64,000 nucleotides of DNA. It comes from SG8-41 sp035649495. GTDB lineage: Bacteria; Pseudomonadota; Gammaproteobacteria; Burkholderiales; SG8-41. The notes under the pieces are model-generated. The model worked only from the letters and a program-made list of their open reading frames with translations. It did no database searches and was not told the origin of the DNA. Position numbers and translations under genes: made by a program. The DNA is taken from the NCBI GenBank assembly GCA_035649495.1, contig DASRJL010000107.1:1-64000 (forward strand). Reading direction: 5' to 3'. The stretch's first letter is position 1; each line of letters starts with the position of its first letter. Shown piece after piece: positions 24,869-34,255 of this stretch.

Positions 24869-25843
24869 TTATAGTCTTATGTTGCCGATCTTGACTACCT
24901 TACGCCACTTCGTGATGTCGCGCTGCAACTGATCGAGGAAGCGCTCCGGCGGGCCGCCGGCGACCTCCATGGAATCGCCGGCGAGTCGCTCCTTCATTTC
25001 CGGCAACTGGAGAACACGGTTCATCTCCGCGTTCCAGCGCGCGGCGATGTCTTTGGGCAGCGATTTCGGTCCCAGCATAGCCTGCCAGCTCAACGATTCG
25101 AAGCCCGGCACGACTTCGGCGAAAGCCGGAATCTCGGGCATGGCATTGGAGCGCTTCGCGCTCGTCACCGCAATGGCGCGCAGCCGGCTCGACTTCACGT
25201 GCGGGTAGATGATCATCGGGCTGCCGGAGAGGACCTGGATCTGGCCGCCGACCACGTCGTTCAAGGCGGGGCCCTGGCCCTTGTACGGCACGTGCGTCAT
25301 GCTGATGCCGGCCATCTGGGTGAGATACTCGACGGTCAGGTGCACACTGCCGCCGGTACCGGACGAGCCGTAGTTCAACTTCCCGGGATTCGCCCTGGCG
25401 TACGCAATCAGCTCCCGTGCACCCGCGATGGGGACCGACGGGTGGACCACCATCAGCTGGGGAGCCGTGCCGAGCAGCACGATCGGCGTCGTGTCCTTGA
25501 GCGGGTCGTGCGAGAGCTGGGAGGTCGCGGCGCTTGCGGCGTAGCTGCTGGACACCATCGTTATGGTGTAACCGTCGGGGTGGGCTCTCACCCCGGTGTC
25601 GATGCCGATCATGCCGCTCGCGCCGGGGCGGTTGTCGAGCACGACGGACTGCGAGAAGGCGGCGCTCAACTTCGGTCCCAGCACGCGCGCCATGCCGTCG
25701 ACCGGCCCGCCGGGAGGAAACGGGAGGATCAGCCGGATCGGCCTGGTCGGATAGTTCTGCGCCGCGGCCGGTCCAGCCGCAACAGCGAGGTCTGCCACTA
25801 TGCAAAGCGCAAGCGCGGCTTTGAACCGGATATCCAGGAAAAT
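24869..25843 (-). CDS. Bug-type periplasmic solute receptor, unusual start codon
   Basis: About 324-residue TctC-family receptor. No ATG, GTG or TTG lies at the right place for the signal peptide; ATT at 25843 is 7 nt after GAAGGGGG and would begin FLDIRFKAALALC, a good signal peptide ending near AAAQNYP. Farther upstream ATG codons would overlap the divergent gene region and add 60 or more unrelated residues. Motifs: FPPGGPVD, RPGASGMIG, HVPYKGQGPAL. Divergent from the 769-residue membrane protein gene. Confidence 0.82.
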   Translation of the reverse strand: MFLDIRFKAALALCIVADLAVAAGPAAAQNYPTRPIRLILPFPPGGPVDGMARVLGPKLSAAFSQSVVLDNRPGASGMIGIDTGVRAHPDGYTITMVSSSYAASAATSQLSHDPLKDTTPIVLLGTAPQLMVVHPSVPIAGARELIAYARANPGKLNYGSSGTGGSVHLTVEYLTQMAGISMTHVPYKGQGPALNDVVGGQIQVLSGSPMIIYPHVKSSRLRAIAVTSAKRSNAMPEIPAFAEVVPGFESLSWQAMLGPKSLPKDIAARWNAEMNRVLQLPEMKERLAGDSMEVAGGPPERFLDQLQRDITKWRKVVKIGNIRL

Positions 25844-26027
25844 GAGCGTGCCCCCTTCCCGAAAAATATCGATACCGGACGCGTTTTCCGGTGCGAGCGG
25901 GCAATCTATCCCGCGCGCACAAGGAGCGTCAACTGCGGGAGCGTCAACCGCGTTGATCGACGAGATCGTGAAGGAGCGGATCGTCACGCACATCGAGCTG
26001 TTTTCGGTGTAGGCTGGTCCACAAACC

Positions 26028-28337
26028 ATGGCTGCGGATCTACGTGTCATCGCAGTTCGAGTCCCGTCGCCCCTGCGGGCGCCGTGTCCGGTCACGCTCG
26101 TCGTCACGATCGAGAACGCGGGCAGCGACCCCGCGTCGCCGGCGCCGTTCGCGGTGGCGATCGAGGCCGGCGGCGTCTCCAACGAACAGCCGTTCCGCGC
26201 GGACTTCGTCACGGTCGTGGAGGACGTCGAGGTGCAGCACCTCGGCCCGGGCAGTCGCGCCGAGATCGCTGTCCGCGTCTCGATTCCGTGCAGTTCCGCA
26301 ACGCTCGTGCGGATACGGGCCGACGTGGACGTGTTTCATCAGATCGCGAACAACGCCCACAGCGCTCCCCCGTATGTTCTCTCCGCCCCGGTGACTTACA
26401 CGTCCTGGCTCGTCACGACCATGCGCATCGGGCTCGAGGATTCGTCCGGGATCGTGACTTTCGATCCGGTCGCGTTGTGTCCGGACAAGACGCTGGTCGC
26501 GGAGGTCACGGTCACGAACCGCGGTTGCGTCGCGTCGCCGGCGTCGACGCTGGACGTCACGCTCGAGGATCCCGGCACGGGGCCCGTGCCGGTGGTGCTG
26601 CAGCATCGGAAGGTGCCGTTGCCGCCGCTCACGGGATCCTCGCTACAGGTGCTTCGCTTCCGCACCCCGCCCGCCGCCGCGATCGGGTCGGGCGTCCTGA
26701 CGGTGCGCGCGGTCGTCACGCCGCTTTCTGCTTCGCCGCTGCAATGCGATGCGACGACGCTCTCGGCGATCGTGACCCGGCCGATCGGCGTCGGCGCGCC
26801 GCCGCGTGTGTCGCTCGCGGTCGGCGGCGCCGGCTCGATCGTGCCGGGCGAGGTTCCGAGCCTCGATTGGAGCATCCAGAACGATTGCGCCGACATCGGC
26901 GCCGCTTCCGTGCGGATCCTCTTCGGCGGCGCTGCGACGTCGATCTTCTCGGGCAGCCGAACGATCGGATTGCGCTCGACGGTCGGCGCGCAGGTCGCGG
27001 CTCCGGATGTCTCGATTCCGGCCGCGATCGAGATCGCCTTCTGGATCGTCGGCGTGAAGACGCTCACGCTCGAAATCCAGGGCAGCGGGCTCAACCCGGG
27101 TCCGTACCGGGCGACGGTGGCCCTGGTCGTGCGCCCGGAGCCGGTCGGCGCGGCCTGGTGGACGTTCGGCGCCGCACCCGGATCGCCTTTGACCACTGGC
27201 GTAGCCCCTCCGTTCTGGAAGATGAGCTATCGCTATCGCGGCTCCTTTACCAATTTCGGCACGGCCTCGATGAGCCTGACTTCCCTCGATGCGCTGGAGC
27301 ATCCGACGGATGTCACCGGCACCGGCAGCGACCGTTCGCTCTCTCCCAGTCCCCAGGTTACGGGCATCTCCGCGACCGCCGGCGCGAGGATCGCGGCCGC
27401 CTGGGTGACGATGCAGGACTGGCAGTGGCTCGCCCTTCCGTTTTACGTCGAAGTCGGGCCGCAATCGCGCACGTTCAATTACACCGCGCGCTTCAGCGTC
27501 GTCGACGCATTCGGGAACGCGTACGGTCCATTCGCCGCCGGCTCGCTCGCAATCATCGTCGGCGTGAGCGTGAACAAGGTTGCCAGTCGCGACGCGGCAC
27601 TCGCCTTTATGAGCATGGGGTTCGTTCTTGTAGCCGGCGCCGCGGTCGTCCAGATCGTTGGCGGGTATCCAATAGGCACGATCATCGCCATCGTCTTGTT
27701 GGCGATTGCCTGGACATTCTTCATCATAGCCACGTTCTTCGGCGTCGACGCGATGGACCCACCGGTTCCCGAGTTCGGCCGCCGCCGCCATGGCGAAGCG
27801 CTGACCGAGTGGCGGGTGCCCGCGGAGCTCGAGACTTCGCGCTATCCGGGCCTGCGCGCCTTCGGGATGCTGCTCTTCCGGATGCACCGGGCGCTGTCCG
27901 CGGTCAGGGAGGCGCGGGGCCGAGCGTGGGCTGCGTTCATCGAAGGCGACGATCGGGAGCACGCGGCGCAGCGGCGCACCGCACACGACGGTCTGCGCAC
28001 CCTGCGGCGCATCGTCGATGCGCTCGAGAGCGCGGCCGCGGAGGGCCAGAGCGAATGGAACGAGATCCAGCACGAGTCCGGCCTGACAGGCCGCGGTGCT
28101 ACCGCGATCTCCCGCGATGAGCTCGTCGCCAGCACACGACGCTTGGCGGAGAGGATAGAGCTCGACACGGCGAACTACGCTGTCTTCGAACGGCTCTTCG
28201 CGCATCTCGACGACGAGCGACTCGCTCAGCTGACCGCCCCACGCGATCCGCTGGACCTGGTGGGGACCGTTGCATTGCTGCGCATCAGGGTCGACGCGAT
28301 CGCCGCCGACCTCGCACAGCAAGAATACACGCGCTGA
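26028..28337 (+). CDS. CARDB-like membrane protein of unknown function
   Basis: 769 residues; I do not recognise a characterised homolog. There is no signal peptide. Residues about 1-510 look like a series of beta-sandwich (CARDB-like) domains: repeated patterns such as PCPVTLVVTIENAGSD, DKTLVAEVTVTNRGC and PSLDWSIQNDCADIG, each typical of the first strands of adhesion-type Ig domains. Two hydrophobic segments follow at about 524-545 and 550-572, making a hairpin. Residues about 576-769 are charged and helical (RALSAVREARGRAWAAF and similar). With two membrane passes both long ends must lie on the same side; without an export signal, that would put Ig-like domains in the cytoplasm, which is odd. 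Confidence 0.7.
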   Translation: MAADLRVIAVRVPSPLRAPCPVTLVVTIENAGSDPASPAPFAVAIEAGGVSNEQPFRADFVTVVEDVEVQHLGPGSRAEIAVRVSIPCSSATLVRIRADVDVFHQIANNAHSAPPYVLSAPVTYTSWLVTTMRIGLEDSSGIVTFDPVALCPDKTLVAEVTVTNRGCVASPASTLDVTLEDPGTGPVPVVLQHRKVPLPPLTGSSLQVLRFRTPPAAAIGSGVLTVRAVVTPLSASPLQCDATTLSAIVTRPIGVGAPPRVSLAVGGAGSIVPGEVPSLDWSIQNDCADIGAASVRILFGGAATSIFSGSRTIGLRSTVGAQVAAPDVSIPAAIEIAFWIVGVKTLTLEIQGSGLNPGPYRATVALVVRPEPVGAAWWTFGAAPGSPLTTGVAPPFWKMSYRYRGSFTNFGTASMSLTSLDALEHPTDVTGTGSDRSLSPSPQVTGISATAGARIAAAWVTMQDWQWLALPFYVEVGPQSRTFNYTARFSVVDAFGNAYGPFAAGSLAIIVGVSVNKVASRDAALAFMSMGFVLVAGAAVVQIVGGYPIGTIIAIVLLAIAWTFFIIATFFGVDAMDPPVPEFGRRRHGEALTEWRVPAELETSRYPGLRAFGMLLFRMHRALSAVREARGRAWAAFIEGDDREHAAQRRTAHDGLRTLRRIVDALESAAAEGQSEWNEIQHESGLTGRGATAISRDELVASTRRLAERIELDTANYAVFERLFAHLDDERLAQLTAPRDPLDLVGTVALLRIRVDAIAADLAQQEYTR

Positions 28338-28400
28338 CTGACACGCTTGCGACCCCTTACGCAGTTCCGCTCTGCAATTTCCCCGCGATTCTTATATGTA

Positions 28401-28459
28401 AGGACTGCGCCGGGGGCGTGCGGACGGAATTCGCGGCGGACTGTGCCCGGCGCAGTCCT
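28401..28459. terminator. Large inverted repeat with 14-bp perfect arms
   Basis: Arms AGGACTGCGCCGGG (28401-28414) and CCCGGCGCAGTCCT (28446-28459) enclose 31 nt. Located between the convergent ends of the 769-residue gene and the duplicated gene fragment, and touching the latter's stop codon. Suits a bidirectional terminator, although no T tract is present. Confidence 0.5.
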
Positions 28460-28689
28460 CAAAGCTCGTGCAAGTGCGAGACCGTGTGCTCCTCCGCCGT
28501 CACGAACTCCAGCAGCGCCGCCCTTCCGCTGTCCGTCGCCTTGCGCGCGCGACCGATGGCGGCCTTGATCTCTTCCGGGTTGGTGACGCGCTCCGACCAT
28601 CCGCCCATGGCTTTTGCCATGTCAGAGTAGTTACCGCCCAGGTCACACGTCTTGAAGATATCGTGCGATGTCTTCATGTGCCGCGTCTC
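28459..28689 (-). pseudogene. Duplicated 3' end of a ThDP enzyme gene
   Basis: This 231-bp stretch encodes the last 75 or so residues of the ThDP enzyme at 29575-31221 (ETRHMKTSHD through HTVSHLHEL and the stop), with only a few substitutions (IFKTCD for LFKTRD, SDMAKA for ADMGKA). Nothing upstream of ETRHMK is retained; similarity stops a few bases before the metallophosphoesterase stop codon. A start inside it (ATG of HMKTSHD) could give a 72-residue peptide, but a free C-terminal piece has no expected activity. Confidence 0.85.
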
Positions 28690-28694
28690 CCTTA

Positions 28695-29549
28695 CTACAG
28701 CGGCGATTCGACGCCGAGCTTGCGGACGTAGTTCTCGTGCCGGAACAGGAAATCCGCTCCGACTACGCGATGGGAAAAGCCCGCGGGGGTGAAGCGGTAG
28801 TCGATGAACCCGACTTCGCGCGTTCCCCAGTGCAGGGCATCGGGCCGTCCATTGACGCAGGCCGTCGACGGCGCCCAGATGTGATAGATGCCGTCGAGCG
28901 AGAACGCGCGCGTCTGGTGCTTGTGCCCGGTGGAGATGAGCCGCACGCCGTGGCGCCGGGCGAGCGCGAGCAGCCGGGTGCGGCTCGCGCGGTCGAGACA
29001 CGATTGGCGGAGGGTCAGGTCATCCGGATCGGCATCCGAAGGATGGTCCAGGAACAGCGGCTTGTGCGTGAAGAGCGCGATCGGCGCACCCGCTTGATCC
29101 CGCAGGTCGTTCTCGAGCCAGTCCCACTGCTCGGCCTCGGCCGGCTGACCGCCGCTGCCGAAGAGCTGGGAATTGAGACCCAGAAAGCGCCAGCCGCCGG
29201 CGTCGAACGCCCAGCGCTCCTCGCCGAAACAGCGCAGGAAACGCGCACGCCGCTCGTCGTTGACGCGTTTCTCCATCTTCCCGAACAGCACGTTGTCGCC
29301 GATGTCGTGGTTGCCGGGCAGGATGCGGCACGGCACCGGGAGCCGGGAAAGAGCATCGCGCGCGAATGCGTGATCCGCCTCCGCGTCCGGGTCCTCCAGC
29401 ACGATGTCGCCATTGACCACCACGAGGTCCGGCAGCTCGCGGGCGATCCACGCCGCGACTTTTTGCCAGTTGTCGCGATGGTAATCGTGGGTCCCGCTCA
29501 GGTGGATGTCGGAGACCTGGACTATCCTGTATTCGACGGGCGCGCTCAC
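28695..29549 (-). CDS. Calcineurin-like metallophosphoesterase
   Basis: 284-residue phosphoesterase of the CpdA/Icc-like group (cyclic nucleotide or other phosphodiester hydrolysis, dinuclear metal site). The full ligand set is visible in order: VSDIHLSG, VVNGDIVL, LPGNHDIGD, LFTHKPLF, STGHKHQTR. GTG start at 29549. It stands between two near-identical copies of a ThDP gene end (28459-28689 and 29575-29806), on the same strand, so it was probably placed there by a duplication or insertion event. Confidence 0.9.
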   Translation of the reverse strand: MSAPVEYRIVQVSDIHLSGTHDYHRDNWQKVAAWIARELPDLVVVNGDIVLEDPDAEADHAFARDALSRLPVPCRILPGNHDIGDNVLFGKMEKRVNDERRARFLRCFGEERWAFDAGGWRFLGLNSQLFGSGGQPAEAEQWDWLENDLRDQAGAPIALFTHKPLFLDHPSDADPDDLTLRQSCLDRASRTRLLALARRHGVRLISTGHKHQTRAFSLDGIYHIWAPSTACVNGRPDALHWGTREVGFIDYRFTPAGFSHRVVGADFLFRHENYVRKLGVESPL

Positions 29550-29574
29550 CGTGTCATCATTCTTTTCACCGGGA

Positions 29575-31221
29575 TCACAGTTCGTGCAGGTGAGACACCG
29601 TGTGCTCCTCCGCCGTCACGAACTCCAGCAGCGCCGCCCGGCCACTGTCCGTCGCCTTGCGCGCGCGACCGATGGCAGCCTTGATGTCTTCCGGGTTGGT
29701 GACGCGCTCCGACCATCCGCCCATGGCTTTTCCCATGTCCGCGTAATTGCCGCCCAGGTCGCGCGTCTTGAAGAGATCGTGCGAGGTCTTCATGTGCCGC
29801 GTCTCGACGGCCATGCTGCTGTTGTTGAGGACCACGGTCAGGATGGGAATGCCCGCGCGCACGGCGGTCTCGAAGTCGAGGCCGGTCATGCCGAACGCGG
29901 CATCGCCCATGAAGTTCACGCAGAACTTGTCCGGCGCGGCCAGTTTCGCGCCCATGATGAGACCCAGGCCCGTTCCCAGCTGGTGCGATTTGCCCCAGCC
30001 TATGTAGGACCTCGGCCCGCCGGCGCGATAGGTGGGACAGATCTGATAGCGCGGGCTGCCCGAGTCGTGGGTGACGATTGCCGTGTCCGGATCCACCACC
30101 TCGTTGAATTCGGTGATCACGCGATACGGGTTGATGGGCGTCTCCCGTGACGAGGTCTTCGGCGACCACTTTTCGAGCCAGCTGGCGCGCAGGCTCCAGA
30201 TCTCCCCTTGCACCGCCTTGCCGTCGCGCGCCTTGCCCTTCAGCAGATCCTTGCAGGCGTCGATGAATTGCCGCAGCACCAGCTTCGCGTCGCCCAGGAC
30301 CGGATGATCGGCGTAGTACGATTTGTTGAGGTCGATGGAATCGGCGGTGCTGTGGATGATGACTTTCCCGCCGGGGATGTTGGCGCACATGTTGTGCTTC
30401 GATAGCGACGAGCCGATCGCGAAGACGAGGTCTGCTTCCTTGAGGAAGCGGAACGCCGCGCCGTTCATCGCCGCTTCGGCGCTGCCCAGCGCCAGTGCGT
30501 GGCGCTCGGGGAACGCGCTCTTGCCCGCGAGCGTGGAGTACACCGGGATCTGCGTCAGCTCGGCCAGCTCCACCAGCTCCTTCGTCGCGTCCGCGTAGAG
30601 CACGCCCTGGCCCGCCTGTATGACGGGTCGCTTGGCGGCGAGGAGCGCCTTGGCGGCGGAGAAGACGTCCTCCGGATTGGCCTGCGCCCTGGCGATTTTC
30701 ACGGGGCGATAGCTTTCCACCACCGCAGGATCGACCTCCGCGTTGCCGACGTCGACGGGTACCTCCACGAGCGCGGGCCCCGGCCTGCCCGAGCGCATCT
30801 GCGTGAACGCACGGCGCAACGTGTCGCCGACCCGCTTCGGATGATTGACCTGCTCTGCGGACTTGGTGACCGATTCGTAGGTCCGGATGGAGGAGAAATT
30901 GGGAAAGACGCGATCGCGCTCCAGCGGGTGGCCCAGCGGCAGGAGGAGCATGGGGACGGCGTCGGAGAACGCGGTCGAGACGCCGGCGAACGCATTTTCC
31001 GCGCCAGGGCCGTACTGCATCGCGAACGCACCGGCCGGAGTGCCGTTCTTCACACGCGTCCACCCGTCGGCGATTCCCACACCGACGCGCTCCTGCCGGC
31101 AGATCACGGGCTTGATGCCCGCCGCGGCGGCGGCCTCGATGACCGGCGTCGTGGGAAACGAGGGCAGGATGTGGATGCCTTCCTTCTTGAGTATTTCGGC
31201 GATGGCGTCGATGGTTCGCAT
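29575..31221 (-). CDS. ThDP-dependent enzyme, acetolactate synthase-like
   Basis: 548-residue thiamine diphosphate enzyme with the three-domain architecture of acetolactate synthase and benzoylformate decarboxylase. The catalytic Glu is in CRQERVGVG (about residue 44); the ThDP/Mg motif begins FMGDAAFGMTG and ends LNNSS (about 430-465), with Ala in place of the usual Gly after GD. Probably a decarboxylase or carboligase of 2-oxo acids; a named function cannot be given. It is followed downstream by the metallophosphoesterase and preceded by an amidohydrolase, with a second ThDP enzyme beyond. Confidence 0.87.
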   Translation of the reverse strand: MRTIDAIAEILKKEGIHILPSFPTTPVIEAAAAAGIKPVICRQERVGVGIADGWTRVKNGTPAGAFAMQYGPGAENAFAGVSTAFSDAVPMLLLPLGHPLERDRVFPNFSSIRTYESVTKSAEQVNHPKRVGDTLRRAFTQMRSGRPGPALVEVPVDVGNAEVDPAVVESYRPVKIARAQANPEDVFSAAKALLAAKRPVIQAGQGVLYADATKELVELAELTQIPVYSTLAGKSAFPERHALALGSAEAAMNGAAFRFLKEADLVFAIGSSLSKHNMCANIPGGKVIIHSTADSIDLNKSYYADHPVLGDAKLVLRQFIDACKDLLKGKARDGKAVQGEIWSLRASWLEKWSPKTSSRETPINPYRVITEFNEVVDPDTAIVTHDSGSPRYQICPTYRAGGPRSYIGWGKSHQLGTGLGLIMGAKLAAPDKFCVNFMGDAAFGMTGLDFETAVRAGIPILTVVLNNSSMAVETRHMKTSHDLFKTRDLGGNYADMGKAMGGWSERVTNPEDIKAAIGRARKATDSGRAALLEFVTAEEHTVSHLHEL

Positions 31222-31254
31222 GAGTGTCTTAGCCTCGTTTGAAGTTTGAGTCGG

Positions 31255-32346
31255 TCACAGCGCGAGCAGTCCCGCGGCGGTGCCGCCGAGGATCATCTCC
31301 TTCTGCTGCGCGGTGAGGTCGCTGCGCCTTTCGATGCCCGCCACCGTCTCCGGGAACCTCGAGTCGAAATGCGGGTAGTCGGTCGCCATGCTGATATGGT
31401 CCGCGCCCAGCTCGGCCACCGCGTTGCCGAGGTAGCGCTCGTCGGCCTCGCAAGTGACATAGCAATTGCGCTTGATGTACTCGGACGGCGCCATCCGGAG
31501 CGCGGCCCCGCCGGTCTCCTCGGCGTAGCGTTTCGCCCATTCCCAGTCGTCGTCCATGCGGTGCATCCAGTAGAGCAGCCATTCCGTGCTGCATTCGAAG
31601 AACGCGACGCGCAGGCGGGGAAATTTCTCGAAGACGCCGCCCGCCACCAGCGCGATCAGCGCGGTGGTGCAGTTGTTGGGCCGCCCGGCGATGTGCAGTT
31701 TGAAGAAATTGTCGAAGCGGTTGGTCAGCTCCCCGACGCTGTTCGGGTGGGCGAACAGCGGCACGCCGAGCTCCTGCGCAGTGGCGTAGTAGTCGTAGAA
31801 CGACGGGTCGTCGAGGTTGCGCGGTCCGCAGTACGACACGAGATGGCCGGCCTTGAAGCCCTTCTCCTTCACGCACCGGGTGAGTTCCGCCGCCATTCTG
31901 TCGGGGCAGCCGGCCGGGGCCGCCGCGCACGGCAGGAACACGTCCTCGTGGCCCCGGACGAGGCGCCCGACCCAGTCGTTGTAGCAGCGGGCGAGCGCCG
32001 CGCCGAGCTCTCCGGTATTCAGCGTGGCGATGTTGATGCCGGTCGGGAAGAGGACCTGCTTGTCTATGCCTTCCCTGCGCGCGTCCGCGCGCCGGCGCTC
32101 CATGTCGTAACCGCCCTTCTGGCGGTCGGCGAGCTCCGGGTCGTTCTTCGGGTCGTAGACGTAGGGGTGCCTGAACGCGGCGTTCGCGTTCTGGTCGCCG
32201 GGCTCGAGCGAGTGGAGGAAGCGCGTCGCGTGCGCGCGCCCGGCGCCGGCGCGCTGCGGCGTGAACTGCGCGAGCGCTCCTTCGAGGCGGTAGACCTCGT
32301 CCAGGAAATAGCCTTCCCGCAGGTGCGAATCCAGGTCGACGATCAT
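31255..32346 (-). CDS. Amidohydrolase-family protein, ACMSD-like
   Basis: 363-residue TIM-barrel metal enzyme of the amidohydrolase 2 group, which includes 2-amino-3-carboxymuconate 6-semialdehyde decarboxylase and gamma-resorcylate decarboxylase. The N-terminal metal site is altered: DLDSHLREGY has D-x-x-H in place of the usual HxH/DxH. Later ligands are plausible in FAHPNSVG and ATDYPHFDS. GGAGGAGTC precedes ATG 32346. Lies between two ThDP enzyme genes with gaps of 33 and 31 bp, so all three are probably one transcript. Confidence 0.83.
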   Translation of the reverse strand: MIVDLDSHLREGYFLDEVYRLEGALAQFTPQRAGAGRAHATRFLHSLEPGDQNANAAFRHPYVYDPKNDPELADRQKGGYDMERRRADARREGIDKQVLFPTGINIATLNTGELGAALARCYNDWVGRLVRGHEDVFLPCAAAPAGCPDRMAAELTRCVKEKGFKAGHLVSYCGPRNLDDPSFYDYYATAQELGVPLFAHPNSVGELTNRFDNFFKLHIAGRPNNCTTALIALVAGGVFEKFPRLRVAFFECSTEWLLYWMHRMDDDWEWAKRYAEETGGAALRMAPSEYIKRNCYVTCEADERYLGNAVAELGADHISMATDYPHFDSRFPETVAGIERRSDLTAQQKEMILGGTAAGLLAL

Positions 32347-32377
32347 GACTCCTCCCTTCAGCGCGCGCCGGGCAGCG

Positions 32378-34162
32378 TCATCGTCTCTGCGTTATCGTGT
32401 CCAGCAGCGCCGGCTGGCCGGCCTTGACGCGCGCGATGGCGCGCTTCAACGCCGGCGCGACGTCCTTGCCGTGCTCTATGGGTCCCTCGGCGTACCAGCC
32501 CATCGACCTGGCGAGCCCCGCGAAATCCACAAACGGCTCCTCGAGATCCATCCCGATGTGGGCGCGCTCGACCGGGGTGCCGCGCTGGCGCGCCATGCGG
32601 ATCTGGTGCTCCCAGTCGTTGTAGTAGGCGCGGTTGTTGTACATCACCACCAGCAGCGGGATCTTGTGCTTGACGGCGACCCATAGCGCGCCGGCGTCGA
32701 ACATGAGATCGCCATCGGGTTGCAGGTCGACCACGAGCCGGCCGGCGTCGCGGTGGGCGAGCGCCACTCCCAGCGAGATCCCGATCTGCGTCGCCGTGCC
32801 CAGCGACTTGCCGGGATGGCGATAGGGCCGGTCGAAATCCCAGAGCTTCAACGCCCAATCTTCCAGCGTCCCCGCGGTGAGCACCCAATCCTCGCCCCGG
32901 ATCGCCTCCCACACCTCGTGGGCCAGCCGCGGCAGGGGTATCGGGGTCGCGTCCCAGTCCTCGCGCGCCTGCTGCGCCCACTTCGCGCGCGTTTCCTTGT
33001 GGCGCTCGTGGGTCCTGCGCGTGCGCTCCTGGATGCTCTTCACCAGCCCGGGGCTGGCGGATATCTTCCCGCGCAGGAGCGCGGTCAGCTGCGGAATCGC
33101 GAGCGTCGTATCGGCGAGGATGCGCAGCTGCGCGTGCTTCAGCCGCTGGTAGTCCATCGCCCAGCTCGACAGCTCGAGGTCGCCGAAGCCGATGTCGATC
33201 CAGACACAGTCGCGCGGCTCGATGGCGGTGAGCTCGCGCGTCTGGCTGACGAGCTCGGTCGTCGCACGCTCCCAGTCGCGCAGGTCCAGGCACAGGATCA
33301 GGTCGGCGTCCCGGAACACATCTTTCACCATGCTCACGTTCAGCGGATGGCAGTTCGGAAAGTTGAGGCGGCTCTCCACGTCGTAGACCGGCGCGCCGAG
33401 CGTCTCGGCGAGCTCCACCAGAGCCTCGAATCCCCTGGGATCGCGTCCGACGAATTCAGCCAGGATCACCGGCCGCTTTGCTTCAGCCAGCATGTCCGCA
33501 GCGCGCGCCAGCGCGGACGGATCGGCGGTGAATTGCGCCGGAACGGGCATCGAGTCGCGCGGCGGCAACGGCACGTCGTGGTCCAGCGGCTGCTCCTGCA
33601 GCCAGGCGTCGTAGCACATGTACACCGGCCCCTGCGGCTGGCTCATCATGACCCCGTAGGCGCGGGCAAAGGACTCCGGGACGCCGTCGACCACCGTCGG
33701 CTGGTAGTCCCACTTGGTGTAATCGCGCACCGCCGAGCCCTGGACGAGGGCCGTGTGCGTCCAGTCGATACGGGGCCGGCGCCTGGTCTCGTCCATCGGG
33801 CCGGTCGCGCCGACGATGAAGATCGGCACGCGGTCGACGTAGGCGTAGTAGATGGCGAGGTTGGCGTGCAACAGGCCGACGAGGTTGTGCAGGATGGCGA
33901 CCATCGGCTTGCCGCTCGCCTTGGCGTAGCCGTGGGCGATCTGCACCGCGGTTTCCTCGTGCTGGCACAGCATCATGTACGGCCTGTTGCCGCCGTAGTT
34001 GACCATCGAATCGTGCAGCCCGCGGTAGCTCGCGCCGGGATTCAGCGCCGCGTACGGCAGCTCGTAGTGATGCAGCATGTCGACGATGACGTCGGAACCC
34101 CAGCGCTGGCCGGCAGCGGAAGATGGGTTCGGCTCTTTTCGTTGCGTGAGAGGTTTGGGCAT
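32378..34162 (-). CDS. ThDP-dependent enzyme, acetolactate synthase-like (second)
   Basis: 594-residue ThDP enzyme, distinct from the one at 29575. Catalytic Glu in CQHEETAVQIAHGYAK (about 69-70). ThDP-binding motif begins QPDGDLMFDAGALW and ends VMYNNRAYYND. N-terminal extension MPKPLTQRKEPNPSSAAGQR is basic and probably flexible. ATG 34162 has GAAGGA upstream. First gene of the ThDP-amidohydrolase-ThDP set. Confidence 0.87.
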   Translation of the reverse strand: MPKPLTQRKEPNPSSAAGQRWGSDVIVDMLHHYELPYAALNPGASYRGLHDSMVNYGGNRPYMMLCQHEETAVQIAHGYAKASGKPMVAILHNLVGLLHANLAIYYAYVDRVPIFIVGATGPMDETRRRPRIDWTHTALVQGSAVRDYTKWDYQPTVVDGVPESFARAYGVMMSQPQGPVYMCYDAWLQEQPLDHDVPLPPRDSMPVPAQFTADPSALARAADMLAEAKRPVILAEFVGRDPRGFEALVELAETLGAPVYDVESRLNFPNCHPLNVSMVKDVFRDADLILCLDLRDWERATTELVSQTRELTAIEPRDCVWIDIGFGDLELSSWAMDYQRLKHAQLRILADTTLAIPQLTALLRGKISASPGLVKSIQERTRRTHERHKETRAKWAQQAREDWDATPIPLPRLAHEVWEAIRGEDWVLTAGTLEDWALKLWDFDRPYRHPGKSLGTATQIGISLGVALAHRDAGRLVVDLQPDGDLMFDAGALWVAVKHKIPLLVVMYNNRAYYNDWEHQIRMARQRGTPVERAHIGMDLEEPFVDFAGLARSMGWYAEGPIEHGKDVAPALKRAIARVKAGQPALLDTITQRR

Positions 34163-34255
34163 CGCTTGTCGTCCTTCAGTCGCATGATACGGCCACCAGC
34201 GGTTATAGCCAAAAGGAGCATCAACGCCAAGGCCGCGGACCTTCGGGGTGTGCCC

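Noticed and set aside
25199..28120. 973-codon open frame overlapping a receptor gene and the 769-residue gene
   Set aside because: Composition is that of an out-of-frame shadow, no domain is recognisable, and it crosses two real genes on different strands.
28459..29001. 180-residue independent gene covering the duplicated ThDP end
   Set aside because: Only the last 75 or so residues resemble protein; the rest is antisense/out-of-frame to the metallophosphoesterase gene.
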